From contig NZ_MUIN01000002.1 in NCBI RefSeq assembly GCF_002080045.1, positions 526,127 through 590,126 of the forward strand: 64,000 bases of DNA. The letters run 5' to 3'. Below, in pieces: positions 19,071 to 27,718 of this stretch (position 1 is the first letter of the stretch; every line of letters begins with the position of its first letter). The position numbers and the translations under genes are program-made. Under the pieces are notes generated by a model that did not search any database, was not told where the DNA came from, and saw only the letters and a list, made by a program, of their open reading frames with translations. The stretch comes from Pseudomonas sp. Bc-h. Lineage in GTDB: Bacteria; Pseudomonadota; Gammaproteobacteria; Pseudomonadales; Pseudomonadaceae.

Positions 19071-19202
19071 CGCCCGTCCACACGACCTCCTTTCTTTACC
19101 CGAAACCATCATTGCCCTCACCGCATCCTTACATCTGAAATCCCCGAATCTGTAACCTCTTCGTTGACTCATCTGTCATTTCAGTTAGTCTTGCCAGCGC
19201 AC

Positions 19203-19210
19203 TGTATACA
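19203..19210. promoter_or_regulatory. TGTATACA palindrome before NCS1 operon
   Basis: A perfect 8-bp palindrome of the kind bound by GntR-family regulators, 36 bases upstream of the NCS1 start codon. No cognate regulator is adjacent. Confidence 0.4.
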
Positions 19211-19245
19211 AAAACAAATACAAATAGCGCCGGAGATTGTTGAAC

Positions 19246-20754
19246 ATGCCCGTAGACAACACCCTCGATCCAGCCCTCGCCGCCCGTGCCTCTTTCGCCG
19301 ACCATCCGGCGCTCAGCCCCCGCCTTTACAACAAAGATCTAGCGCCCAGCAAAACCGAGGGCAGGACATGGGGTGGATACAGTATCTTTGCTCTGTGGAC
19401 CAATGATGTACACAATCTTGCCAACTACTCCTTCGCCATCGGCCTTTATGCGCTGGGCCTTGGGGGCTGGCAAATCATGCTGTCGCTGGCAATCGGCGCT
19501 GTGTTGGTCTATCTGTGCATGAACCTGACGGGTGATATGGGCCAGAAGACAGGGGTGCCGTTCCCCGTTATCAGTCGCGTCAGCTTGGGTATTTTCGGGG
19601 CGCAGATTCCCGCGCTGATCCGCGCGGTGATCGCCATTGCCTGGTTCGGCATTCAGACCTATCTGGCCTCGGTGGTACTGCGGGTGTTGCTGACCGCGCT
19701 GGATCCCGCGTTAGCCGAATACGATCACGACGCCTGGCTGGGTCTTTCCTCCCTCGGGTGGCTGTGTTTCCTGAGCATTTGGGTGGTGCAGTTCGTGATT
19801 CTGGCCTACGGCATGGAAATGGTTCGACGCTACGAAGCGTTCGCCGGCCCGGTGATTCTGCTCACCGTGGCCAGCCTCGCCGTGTGGATGTTCACCCAGG
19901 CCAATGGCCAGATCGCCTGGTCGACCAAGGCGCCTCTGGAAGGCGTGCAGATGTGGCGCAGCATTTTCGCCGGCAGCGCCCTGTGGCTGGCGATCTACGG
20001 CACGCTGATTCTGAATTTCTGTGACTTCTCCCGTTCGGCCCCGAGCAAGAAGACCATCCGCAAAGGCAACTTCTGGGGCCTGCCGGTGAACGTGCTGCTG
20101 TTCGCTTTCATCACCGTGATCATCTGTGGCGCGCAGTTTTCCATCAACGGCCAGATCATCGAAAGCCCCACCGACATCATCAAGACCATCCCTAATACCT
20201 TCTTTCTGGCGCTGGGCTGCCTGGCGTTCCTGATCGTGACTGTCGCCGTGAACATCATGGCCAACTTCGTCGCCCCGGCCTTCGTGCTCAGCAGCCTGGC
20301 GCCGCGATACCTGACCTTCCGCCGCGCCGGGATGCTCAGCGCTACTGTAGCGGTGCTGATTCTGCCGTGGAATCTCTACAACAGCCCGGTGGTGATCGTG
20401 TATTTTCTGTCGGGCCTTGGCGCCCTGCTCGGCCCGCTGTACGGGGTGATCACCGCCGACTACTGGCTGCTGCGCAAGGGACGAGTGAATGTTCCGCAGT
20501 TGTATACCGAAGATCCGAAAGGCGCCTATCACTACTCCCGCGGGGTCAACCTGCGAGCGGTCTGGGCGTTCATTCCAGCGGCGATCATTTCGACCGTCAC
20601 CGCCCTGCTGCCGGCCTTCGAATCGGTGTCGCCGTTTTCCTGGCTGATGGGCGCGGCCATTGGCGCAGCGCTGTACCTGCTGCTGGCCGACCGTCGTAAA
20701 ACCTTCAAAGACGTCAGTGGCGAGGCCATTGCCGTGCAAGATACCCAGCATTGA
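19246..20754 (+). CDS. NCS1-family nucleobase/hydantoin:cation symporter
   Basis: A 502-residue, twelve-helix permease. NCS1 hallmarks are the N-terminal NKDLAPSKTEGRTWGGYSIFALWTNDVHN segment, VPFPVISRVSLGIFGAQIPALIRA, and LILNFCDFSRSAPSKK. Members import hydantoins, allantoin, uracil or cytosine with H+ or Na+. I use ATG 19246, ten bases after CGGAG, rather than the TTG at 19237. It is followed closely by a hydantoin-racemase-like gene, so a hydantoin or ureide substrate is likely. A TGTATACA palindrome lies upstream. Confidence 0.88.
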   Translation: MPVDNTLDPALAARASFADHPALSPRLYNKDLAPSKTEGRTWGGYSIFALWTNDVHNLANYSFAIGLYALGLGGWQIMLSLAIGAVLVYLCMNLTGDMGQKTGVPFPVISRVSLGIFGAQIPALIRAVIAIAWFGIQTYLASVVLRVLLTALDPALAEYDHDAWLGLSSLGWLCFLSIWVVQFVILAYGMEMVRRYEAFAGPVILLTVASLAVWMFTQANGQIAWSTKAPLEGVQMWRSIFAGSALWLAIYGTLILNFCDFSRSAPSKKTIRKGNFWGLPVNVLLFAFITVIICGAQFSINGQIIESPTDIIKTIPNTFFLALGCLAFLIVTVAVNIMANFVAPAFVLSSLAPRYLTFRRAGMLSATVAVLILPWNLYNSPVVIVYFLSGLGALLGPLYGVITADYWLLRKGRVNVPQLYTEDPKGAYHYSRGVNLRAVWAFIPAAIISTVTALLPAFESVSPFSWLMGAAIGAALYLLLADRRKTFKDVSGEAIAVQDTQH

Positions 20755-20777
20755 ACGCAAGCGAGAGACTTCCACCC

Positions 20778-21503
20778 ATGCGCATTTTGATCGTCAACGT
20801 GAACACCACCCAGTCGATGACCCAGACCATCGCCGAACAGGCGCGCAGTGTCGCATCCCCCGGCACCGAGATCATCGGCCTGACCCCGCGCTTCGGTGCG
20901 GAGTCGGTGGAGGGCAATTTCGAAAGCTATCTGGCGGCGATTGCCGTGATGGACCGCGTGCTGTCCTACGATCAGCCATACGATGCAGTGATCCAGGCGG
21001 GTTATGGCGAGCATGGCCGCGAGGGTTTGCAGGAGTTGCTCGAGGTTCCGGTGGTGGACATTACCGAGGCCGCCGCGAGCCTGGCCATGCTGCTGGGCCA
21101 CAAGTACTCGGTCGTGACCACGCTCGATCGCGCCGTGCCGTTGATCGAGGACCGGCTGAAGCTCGCAGGCGTCTACGAGCGCTGCGCCTCGGTTCGCGCC
21201 AGCGGCATGAGCGTGCTGGAACTGGAAGAAATGCCTGACCGCGCGCTGGAAGCCATCGCCGAGCAGGCAGTGGAAGCCGTGAACAAGGACAAGGCCGAGG
21301 TGATCTGCCTCGGATGCGGCGGCATGGCCGGGCTGGATCAGATGATTCGCGACCGCGCCGGTGTGCCGGTGGTCGACGGCGTGACGGCCGCAGTGGCGCT
21401 GGCCGAATCGTTGGTGCGGTTGGGGCTCAAGACGTCCAAGGTCCGCACCTATGCGACGCCGCGTCCAAAGAAGGTCGTGGGCTGGCCGTTGCGTTTCGAT
21501 TGA
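20778..21503 (+). CDS. Asp/Glu/hydantoin racemase family protein, first catalytic Cys replaced
   Basis: A 241-residue protein of the aspartate/glutamate/hydantoin racemase superfamily, beginning MRILIVNVNTTQSMTQTIAEQA. Family racemases use two cysteines. The C-terminal one is present (Cys180 in CLGCGGMAGL), but the N-terminal position, usually AC[FW]xD, reads QAGYGEHG with Gly75. It may therefore not racemise by the two-base mechanism. It is 23 bases downstream of the NCS1 permease, so a role with the imported compound is likely. ATG 20778 is chosen over TTG 20751. Confidence 0.8.
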   Translation: MRILIVNVNTTQSMTQTIAEQARSVASPGTEIIGLTPRFGAESVEGNFESYLAAIAVMDRVLSYDQPYDAVIQAGYGEHGREGLQELLEVPVVDITEAAASLAMLLGHKYSVVTTLDRAVPLIEDRLKLAGVYERCASVRASGMSVLELEEMPDRALEAIAEQAVEAVNKDKAEVICLGCGGMAGLDQMIRDRAGVPVVDGVTAAVALAESLVRLGLKTSKVRTYATPRPKKVVGWPLRFD

Positions 21504-21545
21504 CCCTAGGCCTCGAAGATTCGCCGGTGTGGCGCAAATCGTTTA

Positions 21546-21745
21546 GTATCCCCGCCGCCGGTTTCCACTGGGAATTAATAGGGAATCCGCGAGCCCTGCG
21601 CTACACGGCTCAAACGGAACTGTCCCCGCAACTGTAGGCGCTGAGCCCTGCTTCACGATTGCCACTGGGTTACCCCGGGAAGGCCGGAGCATGGCGATGA
21701 CGCGCCAGTCAGGAGACCTGCCGGCAAGCGTCAATCACTACCGGC
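21546..21745 (+). ncRNA. Cobalamin (AdoCbl) riboswitch
   Basis: Conserved elements appear in the right order: GGTTTCCACTGGGAATTAA at the 5' side, CGGAACTGTCCCCGCAACTG (about 21616-21635), GCCACTGGGTTACCCCGGGA, and GCCAGTCAGGAGACCTGCCG near the 3' end. It lies in the leader of the btuFCD operon about 135 bases before the start codon and should shut off expression when adenosylcobalamin is abundant. Exact ends are approximate. Confidence 0.93.
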
Positions 21746-21879
21746 GGGGTGTCCGGGAAGGACACCCGTGCACGTTTTTCATGCGTGATCTGCACTTGCC
21801 CAGCCTTGGCGGCGGCGAGTCGGGATGTGCTTTCCAGTGCCAGCCCTGTCGGCCAACAGGTTCACTGGAGAAGCCCTTC

Positions 21880-22881
21880 ATGTCGCTGCGCCGCCTTGCC
21901 TTGCTGATCACCGGTCTGACGCTGTCGACCACTGCCCTCGCCGCCCCGACTCACTACCCGTTGACCGTTGACAACTGCGGTCTGCCACTGACTTTCGCCC
22001 AGGCTCTACACAAAACAGTGACCATTGGCCAGGCCGCGACTGAAATGCTGTATTCCCTCGGTTTGAGTTCAGAGGTGGTCGGCACGTCGTTGTGGTTCAA
22101 CGAGGTCCTGCCGCCATACAAGGACACCAACGCAAAAATCGAGCGCCTGGCGGACAACGCGCCGAGCTTTGAGTCGGTGATCGCCAAGCGTCCCGATTTC
22201 GTACCGGTGCAGTTCGAATGGATGGTCGGTCCGCAAGGTGCGGTCGCCACCCGCGAGCAGTTTCACGACCTGAAGATTCCAACGTACATCCTGCCCTCCG
22301 ATTGCGAGGGCAAGAACAATCTGGTCGGTGCCGACGGCACTCGTCTTGAGGCATTCCGCATCGCCACGCTGTACAAAAGCATCGTGCAGATCGCCGAGAT
22401 ATTCGATGTGCAGGACCGCGGCCAACAGCTGATTGCCGGCTACAAAGACCGGCTCGCCAACGCCGTCGAGCAGGCCAAGACCCACCACAGCAAGCCTGTG
22501 TCGGCGGTGTTCTGGTTCTCCAGTCCCGACCTCAACACCGACCCGTATGTCGCTGGCCGCAAAGGCATTCCGAATTTCATGCTCGACACCCTGGGCATGC
22601 GCAACATTATCGATTCCGACGAGGAATGGCCGACCGTGGGCTGGGAAACCATCGCCAAGGCCAACCCGACCATTCTGGTGATCGCGCGGATGGACCGCCG
22701 TCGCTTCCCCGCTGACGACCACGAGAAAAAACTGGCCTTCCTCAGGTCCGACCCGGTCACCCGCAACATGGACGCCGTGAAGAACAACCGCATCGTGATC
22801 ATGGACGCCAGCGCCATGGAATCAAGCGTTCGCCTGTTCGACGGCATCGAGCAACTGGCCAAGGCTACCCAGGCGCAATGA
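21880..22881 (+). CDS. Cobalamin/corrinoid ABC transporter, periplasmic binding protein
   Basis: A 333-residue class III solute-binding protein of the BtuF/FepB type. A Sec signal peptide occupies about residues 1-23 (LALLITGLTLSTTALAAP). The VTIGQAATEMLYSLGLSSEVVG and VTRNMDAVKNNRIVIMD segments are typical. I start at ATG 21880 (GGAG ten bases upstream); the frame also reads back to 21691 but that part is the riboswitch. The riboswitch makes B12 or another corrinoid the likely cargo. Translation of the next gene overlaps by four bases. Confidence 0.88.
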   Translation: MSLRRLALLITGLTLSTTALAAPTHYPLTVDNCGLPLTFAQALHKTVTIGQAATEMLYSLGLSSEVVGTSLWFNEVLPPYKDTNAKIERLADNAPSFESVIAKRPDFVPVQFEWMVGPQGAVATREQFHDLKIPTYILPSDCEGKNNLVGADGTRLEAFRIATLYKSIVQIAEIFDVQDRGQQLIAGYKDRLANAVEQAKTHHSKPVSAVFWFSSPDLNTDPYVAGRKGIPNFMLDTLGMRNIIDSDEEWPTVGWETIAKANPTILVIARMDRRRFPADDHEKKLAFLRSDPVTRNMDAVKNNRIVIMDASAMESSVRLFDGIEQLAKATQAQ

Positions 22882-23909
22882 TTTCTTCGAGCGTGCGGCG
22901 CTGGCTGGGCCACGGGTTTTGGGTCAGCGCCGCATTGTTGCTGGCGATCATTGCGGGCGTCGCCATCGGCGAGACGTCGATCAGCTTGCCGGTGATTCTC
23001 AAGGTGCTGGCGAACAAGCTATGGACCGCCGGCTATCCGCTGGACCCCATCGACGAAGGCATTGTCTGGAACTACCGCCTGACCCGGGCCATCGTCGCGG
23101 CGGCGTGTGGCGCGGGGCTGGCGATATCCGGTGTGGTCCTGCAATCGCTGCTGCGCAATCCGCTGGCCGATCCGTATCTGCTGGGGATTTCCGCAGGGGC
23201 GTCGACCGGCGCGGTGCTGGTGGCGATCATTGGCCTGGGCGCCGGAGCGATTTCGCTGTCCACGGGCGCGTTTGTCGGGGCCATTGCCGCTTTCGCGTTG
23301 GTGGCGCTGCTCGCGCGTTCGTCGCGAGGGCAGACCGCCGCAGGTCAGATCATCCTGGCGGGCATCGCCGGCTCGCAGCTGTTCAACGCGCTGACCTCGT
23401 TTCTGATCACCAAATCCGCCAACGCCGAACAGGCCCGAGGCATCATGTTCTGGCTGCTGGGTAATCTCAGTGGCGTGCGCTGGTCGTCGGTGAGCCTTTC
23501 GGTGCCGGTGGTGCTGTTCGGCTTGCTGGTCTGTCTGTGGCATCGCCGCTCCCTGGACGCGTTTACGTTTGGCGCAGACTCCGCCGCATCGCTGGGCATT
23601 CCGGTACGGCGGGTCCAGACGATCCTGATCGCCACTGCTGCGCTGGTGACGGCGGTGATGGTGTCGATCGTCGGCTCCATCGGCTTCGTCGGCCTGGTCA
23701 TCCCCCATGCCATACGCATGATCGCCGGCGTGCGCCATGAACGTGTGCTGCCCCTGAGCGCCTTGAGCGGTGCGTTGTTTCTGGTCGCTGCCGACGTGCT
23801 TTCACGCACCTTGATCAAGGGGCAGGTGCTGCCCATCGGCGTGATCACCGCACTGGTGGGCGCGCCGGTGTTTGCCCTGATCCTCATTCGCGGGAATAGC
23901 ACACGATGA
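22878..23909 (+). CDS. FecCD-family ABC permease (BtuC-like)
   Basis: A 343-residue membrane protein with about ten helices. FecCD signatures include NYRLTRAIVAAACGAGLAISGVVLQSLLRNPLADPYLLGISAGA near residues 55-100 and GSIGFVGLVIPHAIRMIAGVRHERVLPLS near 270. It is the homodimeric channel of the type II importer. Start and stop codons overlap those of both neighbours (ATGA), showing translational coupling within the riboswitch-controlled operon. Confidence 0.9.
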   Translation: MISSSVRRWLGHGFWVSAALLLAIIAGVAIGETSISLPVILKVLANKLWTAGYPLDPIDEGIVWNYRLTRAIVAAACGAGLAISGVVLQSLLRNPLADPYLLGISAGASTGAVLVAIIGLGAGAISLSTGAFVGAIAAFALVALLARSSRGQTAAGQIILAGIAGSQLFNALTSFLITKSANAEQARGIMFWLLGNLSGVRWSSVSLSVPVVLFGLLVCLWHRRSLDAFTFGADSAASLGIPVRRVQTILIATAALVTAVMVSIVGSIGFVGLVIPHAIRMIAGVRHERVLPLSALSGALFLVAADVLSRTLIKGQVLPIGVITALVGAPVFALILIRGNSTR

Positions 23910-24694
23910 ACGCCAGCACCGATCTGCTCGGCAGCCTGCTCAGCGCCTGCCACCTGAGTTATTGCGTCAAGGGCGCGCAGTTGCTGAAGGAAGTCAGCCT
24001 GACCATTCGCCCCGGTGAAAACCTGGGCATCGTCGGCCCCAACGGTTCGGGTAAATCCACGTTGATCAGGCTGCTGGCAGGAATTGCCAGGCCCACCTGG
24101 GGCGAGGTGAGGCTGGATGGTCGACCGTTCGCAGCGTTGCAGCGGCGGGAGATCGCCCAACGCCTGGCCGTGGTCGAACAACACGCCGAGACCACCGACT
24201 CCATCAGCCTGGAGCAAGCCGTCGAACTGGGGCGCACGCCCTGGCTGTCGGCACTGGCGCCCTGGAGTGACCGCGACCGTCTTATCGTCGACCAGGCGAT
24301 TACCGACGTCAGCCTGCAACACCTCAAACACCGCCCATGGCACACGCTGTCGGGCGGCGAACGGCAACGCGCGCACATCGCCCGCGCCCTGGCGCAGCGG
24401 CCGCAGATATTGCTGCTGGACGAGCCGACCAACCACCTGGATATCCAGCAGCAGTTATCTATTCTGCGGCTCGTGCATCAACTGCCGGTCACCACCGTGA
24501 TCGCCCTGCATGATCTCAATCAGGCGCTGGCCTGTGATCGGCTGGCAGTGATGGACGGCGGGCGGTTGGTGGCGCTGGGCTCGCCGTTCGAGGTGCTGAC
24601 GCCGGAGCGGTTGCACGCGACGTTCGGGGTGGTCGGGCACTGGCTGACCGATCCGTTCGATGGCGCACGGATTCTGCGTTTGCGTTCCGCCTGA
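23906..24694 (+). CDS. ABC transporter ATP-binding protein (BtuD-like)
   Basis: A 262-residue ATPase with Walker A GPNGSGKST, signature LSGGERQRAHIARAL, Walker B ILLLDEPTNHLDI and the switch histidine in VIALHDLNQ. Together with the binding protein and permease upstream it completes an importer for cobalamin or a related corrinoid. No TonB-dependent BtuB receptor is in the window. It overlaps the permease gene by four bases. Confidence 0.9.
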   Translation: MNASTDLLGSLLSACHLSYCVKGAQLLKEVSLTIRPGENLGIVGPNGSGKSTLIRLLAGIARPTWGEVRLDGRPFAALQRREIAQRLAVVEQHAETTDSISLEQAVELGRTPWLSALAPWSDRDRLIVDQAITDVSLQHLKHRPWHTLSGGERQRAHIARALAQRPQILLLDEPTNHLDIQQQLSILRLVHQLPVTTVIALHDLNQALACDRLAVMDGGRLVALGSPFEVLTPERLHATFGVVGHWLTDPFDGARILRLRSA

Positions 24695-24837
24695 TTCCCT
24701 CTCAAGAAATCACCAGCACAGCCGATATTGGCATACCATCAGACGGTTTTGCATACCCCATCGCACTGTCCTGATCGACCCCGCTGCCAGCCGTGGTGGC
24801 CGTTTACGCGTGATTTCAAGAACAATCAGGAGCGCCG

Positions 24838-26784
24838 ATGAACATCAAACAGAAATTGACCTGGGCTTTTGCGGTGATCGCCTGTCTGCCGATCATCCTG
24901 GTCGCGACAATGGTCATCATTAACCTGAGAAGCGATGCCGAGAGCGATTTCGTCGACAGCAGCGGCCGGGAGATTCGTCAGGTCGCCAACGCCATGCAGT
25001 TGTTTTTCGAAGGGATCAGTCAGAACGTCGACTACCTGGCCGCGCATCCAGTCGTTACCGCAGCCGGCGATGGCGTCAAGAGCTACATGAGTGCTCAGGC
25101 GCCGGAGATCGCACAGAACGATGTCGACAAGCAGATTTTCAGCCTGTTCGCCAGCATCGCCCAGAGCCATCCGGCCTATTCCTATGTGTCCTACGGCCTG
25201 GCGAATGGCAGCTACGCCTTCTGGCCGGGCGATCCGAAAATGGCCAGCTACGACCCGCGCCAACGTCCCTGGTACAAGACCGCCCAAGCCAACCCTGACA
25301 AAACCCTGCGCACCGAGGCCTATTACTGGGCCGGCGACGACGCGGTACTGGTCAGCACCGTACGCGCGGTGAACAACGCCCTCGGCAACTCCGGTGGCGT
25401 GGTCAACATCGACGTTTCGCTCAAGCAACTCACCGGCATCGTCAAGCAGATCAAGCTCGGCGAAAGCGGCTATCTGATGCTGATCGAAAACAACGGCACG
25501 GTGCTGGTGGACCCCAAGCAACCCGAGCACAACTTCAAGAAGCTGGGTGAACTGGGCGATGGCTTCAACCAACTGGCCAAGGCCGGCCCCGGGTTGATCA
25601 AGGTCAACATCAACGGCGAGCACTTCATGGCCAACGTGTTCCCTTCCGATCAGTTGGGCTGGAGCTTCATCGGGCTGATCAAACAGGATGAAGTCATGGC
25701 TTCCGCCACCCGCCTGACCTGGCTGATCGGCGTGATTGCTGCGGTTCTGGCGGTGGTCTTCGCGATCATCGGCGCCAGTTTCGCCACGCTGATCGTGCGC
25801 CCGATTCGCGGTGTCGCCAGCGGTCTGGAAGGCATCGCTCAGGGCGAAGGCGATCTGACCAAGAGTCTGTCGGTGCGCGGCAAGGATGAAACCGCGCAAC
25901 TGGCGAACTGGTTCAATCAGTTCCTGGCAGCGATTCGCGGGCTGATTCAGCACATCGGTCTGGCGGCCACCAAGATTCTGGACAGCTCCACCAGCTCGAC
26001 GCGGGTCTCTAACGACATGGCCGAGGCTGCCGGACGTCAGCGCGAGGCGGTGGACATGGTGTCGACTGCGTTCCACGAAATGGTCGCCACCGCCAACGAA
26101 GTGGCCCGTTCCTGCAGCCAGGCCGCCGACTCTGCAGACAGCGGTCAGCGCCAGGCTCGCGAAGGTCAGCGGCAGATCGACGACGCGGTGACCAGTGTCG
26201 ATCAACTGAGCGCGGAGATCTCCCGCTCGGCCCAGGACATGACCCAACTGGAAAAGGACAGCAACGACATTCAGTCGATTCTCGACACCATCCGCTCAAT
26301 CGCCGAGCAGACCAATCTGCTCGCCCTCAACGCCGCCATCGAAGCCGCCCGTGCCGGTGAGCAAGGTCGAGGGTTTGCCGTGGTGGCGGACGAAGTGCGA
26401 GCGCTGGCCAAGCGCACGGCGGACTCGACCGCCGAGATCGACTCGCTGCTGGGCAACCTCGCCAGGCGCACTGCCTCGGTGGCGCAACAGATGCACGCCA
26501 GCCTCGACGTTTCGCAGCAGTCAGTGGCGAAAATCGGCCAGGCCCGCAGCAGTTTCGGGCAGATCCGCGAGTCGGTAGACGTGATCCGCGACATGAACAC
26601 CCAGATCGCCACTGCCGCCGAACAGCAGCATCAAGTCGCCGAAGACATCAACCGCCACATCAGCCAGATCCACGGCGATGCCCAGTTGGTGGCAGAGTTG
26701 GCGGATTGCGCGCGCGGTGATTCGAAGAACCTGGCCGCCCTGTCCAATGAACTGGATGGATTGGTGCGGCGCTTCAGGACCTGA
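24838..26784 (+). CDS. Methyl-accepting chemotaxis protein with dCache sensor
   Basis: A 648-residue chemoreceptor: TM1 at about 10-29, a periplasmic dCache_1 domain, TM2 at about 294-318, HAMP, and a cytoplasmic signalling domain whose hairpin tip ([26 protein letters not shown]) lies near residue 500. In the sensor, Y138-D-P-R-Q-R143-P-W145-Y146, the tyrosines 162-163 and Asp192 match the amino-acid-binding motif known from PctA-type receptors, so amino-acid chemotaxis is likely. The gene stands alone, 140 bases after the B12 operon, and converges on the hrp block at hrpV. Confidence 0.9.
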   Translation: MNIKQKLTWAFAVIACLPIILVATMVIINLRSDAESDFVDSSGREIRQVANAMQLFFEGISQNVDYLAAHPVVTAAGDGVKSYMSAQAPEIAQNDVDKQIFSLFASIAQSHPAYSYVSYGLANGSYAFWPGDPKMASYDPRQRPWYKTAQANPDKTLRTEAYYWAGDDAVLVSTVRAVNNALGNSGGVVNIDVSLKQLTGIVKQIKLGESGYLMLIENNGTVLVDPKQPEHNFKKLGELGDGFNQLAKAGPGLIKVNINGEHFMANVFPSDQLGWSFIGLIKQDEVMASATRLTWLIGVIAAVLAVVFAIIGASFATLIVRPIRGVASGLEGIAQGEGDLTKSLSVRGKDETAQLANWFNQFLAAIRGLIQHIGLAATKILDSSTSSTRVSNDMAEAAGRQREAVDMVSTAFHEMVATANEVARSCSQAADSADSGQRQAREGQRQIDDAVTSVDQLSAEISRSAQDMTQLEKDSNDIQSILDTIRSIAEQTNLLALNAAIEAARAGEQGRGFAVVADEVRALAKRTADSTAEIDSLLGNLARRTASVAQQMHASLDVSQQSVAKIGQARSSFGQIRESVDVIRDMNTQIATAAEQQHQVAEDINRHISQIHGDAQLVAELADCARGDSKNLAALSNELDGLVRRFRT

Positions 26785-26884
26785 TCCACCGGCGCGACGA
26801 GGGAAACGAGCATGACCCTCGAGCTGCGGGAGGGGTATTGCTTGCGAATGTGGTGGCTCAGACGGCTTGTCGTTGAATGACACA

Positions 26885-27130
26885 CCGCCATCGCGACCCT
26901 CGTACCTCGGGTTGCTCCCACAGGTACGGCGATGCACGGAGTTTGTGTAGGAGACGCCGGAGGCCACGACGGCAGCGACAGGGGTAGTGAGCTGAGTCAG
27001 CGATCTTGATGTTGAGTGAACTGCCGCCATCGCGACCCTCGTGCCTCGGGTTGCTCCCACCGTTACAGCGACGTACGCGGTTTGTGTGGGAGACGCCGGA
27101 GGCCACGACGGCAGCGACAGGGGCAGTGAG
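26885..27130. repeat. Tandem ~138-bp repeat at the hrp block edge
   Basis: Two copies of a unit starting CGCCATCGCGACCCTCGT (26886 and 27024, offset 138) each end with the dispersed GAGACGCCGGAGGCCACGA element. They fill the 365-base gap between the chemoreceptor and hrpV stop codons. No gene is seen here. Confidence 0.75.
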
Positions 27131-27149
27131 TCCGCTCGGTATCCAAAGC

Positions 27150-27509
27150 TCACCACCCCACGTCGCTCAAATGATCAAGTCCCGCCAGCATCAACTCATG
27201 CCGGCGGATGCTGTCCAGGCTGTTCGGCGATTCGGACAGGTTCGGCACCGCGTGCCAGACCACGAAGTCGCGCTGTACATCGAGGAAAAGAAAGTAATCG
27301 TTGAACAGTTCTGCCTGAGAAAAACGCCGCTCCAGTGCGTCTCTCAGCTGTTCCGGGCGCAAGGCGCGGCCTTCGATGTGCAAGGCGATGCCCCAGTCGC
27401 GATGCTCCCTTCGGCTGACGAATGCCACCCCGGTCGCTACCGGCCAGATCGCCGCGCGCTCGGCCGCGAGGTGGGCGTAGAACGCGGCCTTTTCCGATAC
27501 TCGAATCAT
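27150..27509 (-). CDS. hrpV: Type III secretion regulatory protein HrpV
   Basis: A 119-residue protein matching HrpV in sequence style, size and place: last gene of the hrpF-hrcC-hrpT-hrpV operon. In P. syringae HrpV binds the activator HrpS and lowers hrpL expression; HrpG counteracts it, but hrpG is missing here. ATG 27509 has AAGGA seven bases upstream and lies two bases after the hrpT stop; a TTG at 27515 is the alternative. In a canonical island hrcU would follow from the other side; here the tandem repeat and a chemoreceptor do. Confidence 0.85.
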   Translation of the reverse strand: MIRVSEKAAFYAHLAAERAAIWPVATGVAFVSRREHRDWGIALHIEGRALRPEQLRDALERRFSQAELFNDYFLFLDVQRDFVVWHAVPNLSESPNSLDSIRRHELMLAGLDHLSDVGW

Positions 27510-27511
27510 GC

Positions 27512-27718
27512 TCAATCCTTTAGTGGCACAACGGTGTAGTCCTGCTCATGGTCGCGCTCGTCGATACCCTGGCGCATGTCCGTCGGCCACCAGATCACCA
27601 GCTCGCGGTCGTTGGAGTCCGGGCGTTTGCAGGCGTAGCCCGAGCAGCCCGAGTGGCTGGCGCAGCCGCCGAGAACGGCAAACACCAGCAGCAGAATGAC
27701 GTGAGTACGGGCGTTCAT
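27512..27718 (-). CDS. hrpT: Type III secretion outer-membrane lipoprotein HrpT (pilotin)
   Basis: A 68-residue lipoprotein: signal peptide MNARTHVILLLVFAVLGGC with lipobox LGGC (Cys19), then a short polar domain. It matches HrpT in size and gene order and probably helps place or stabilise the HrcC secretin. ATG overlaps the hrcC stop by four bases (ATGA). Confidence 0.88.
   Translation of the reverse strand: MNARTHVILLLVFAVLGGCASHSGCSGYACKRPDSNDRELVIWWPTDMRQGIDERDHEQDYTVVPLKD

Noticed and set aside
24826..26247. 473-codon antisense frame opposite the chemoreceptor
   Set aside because: His/Arg/Gly-rich shadow of a good MCP gene.
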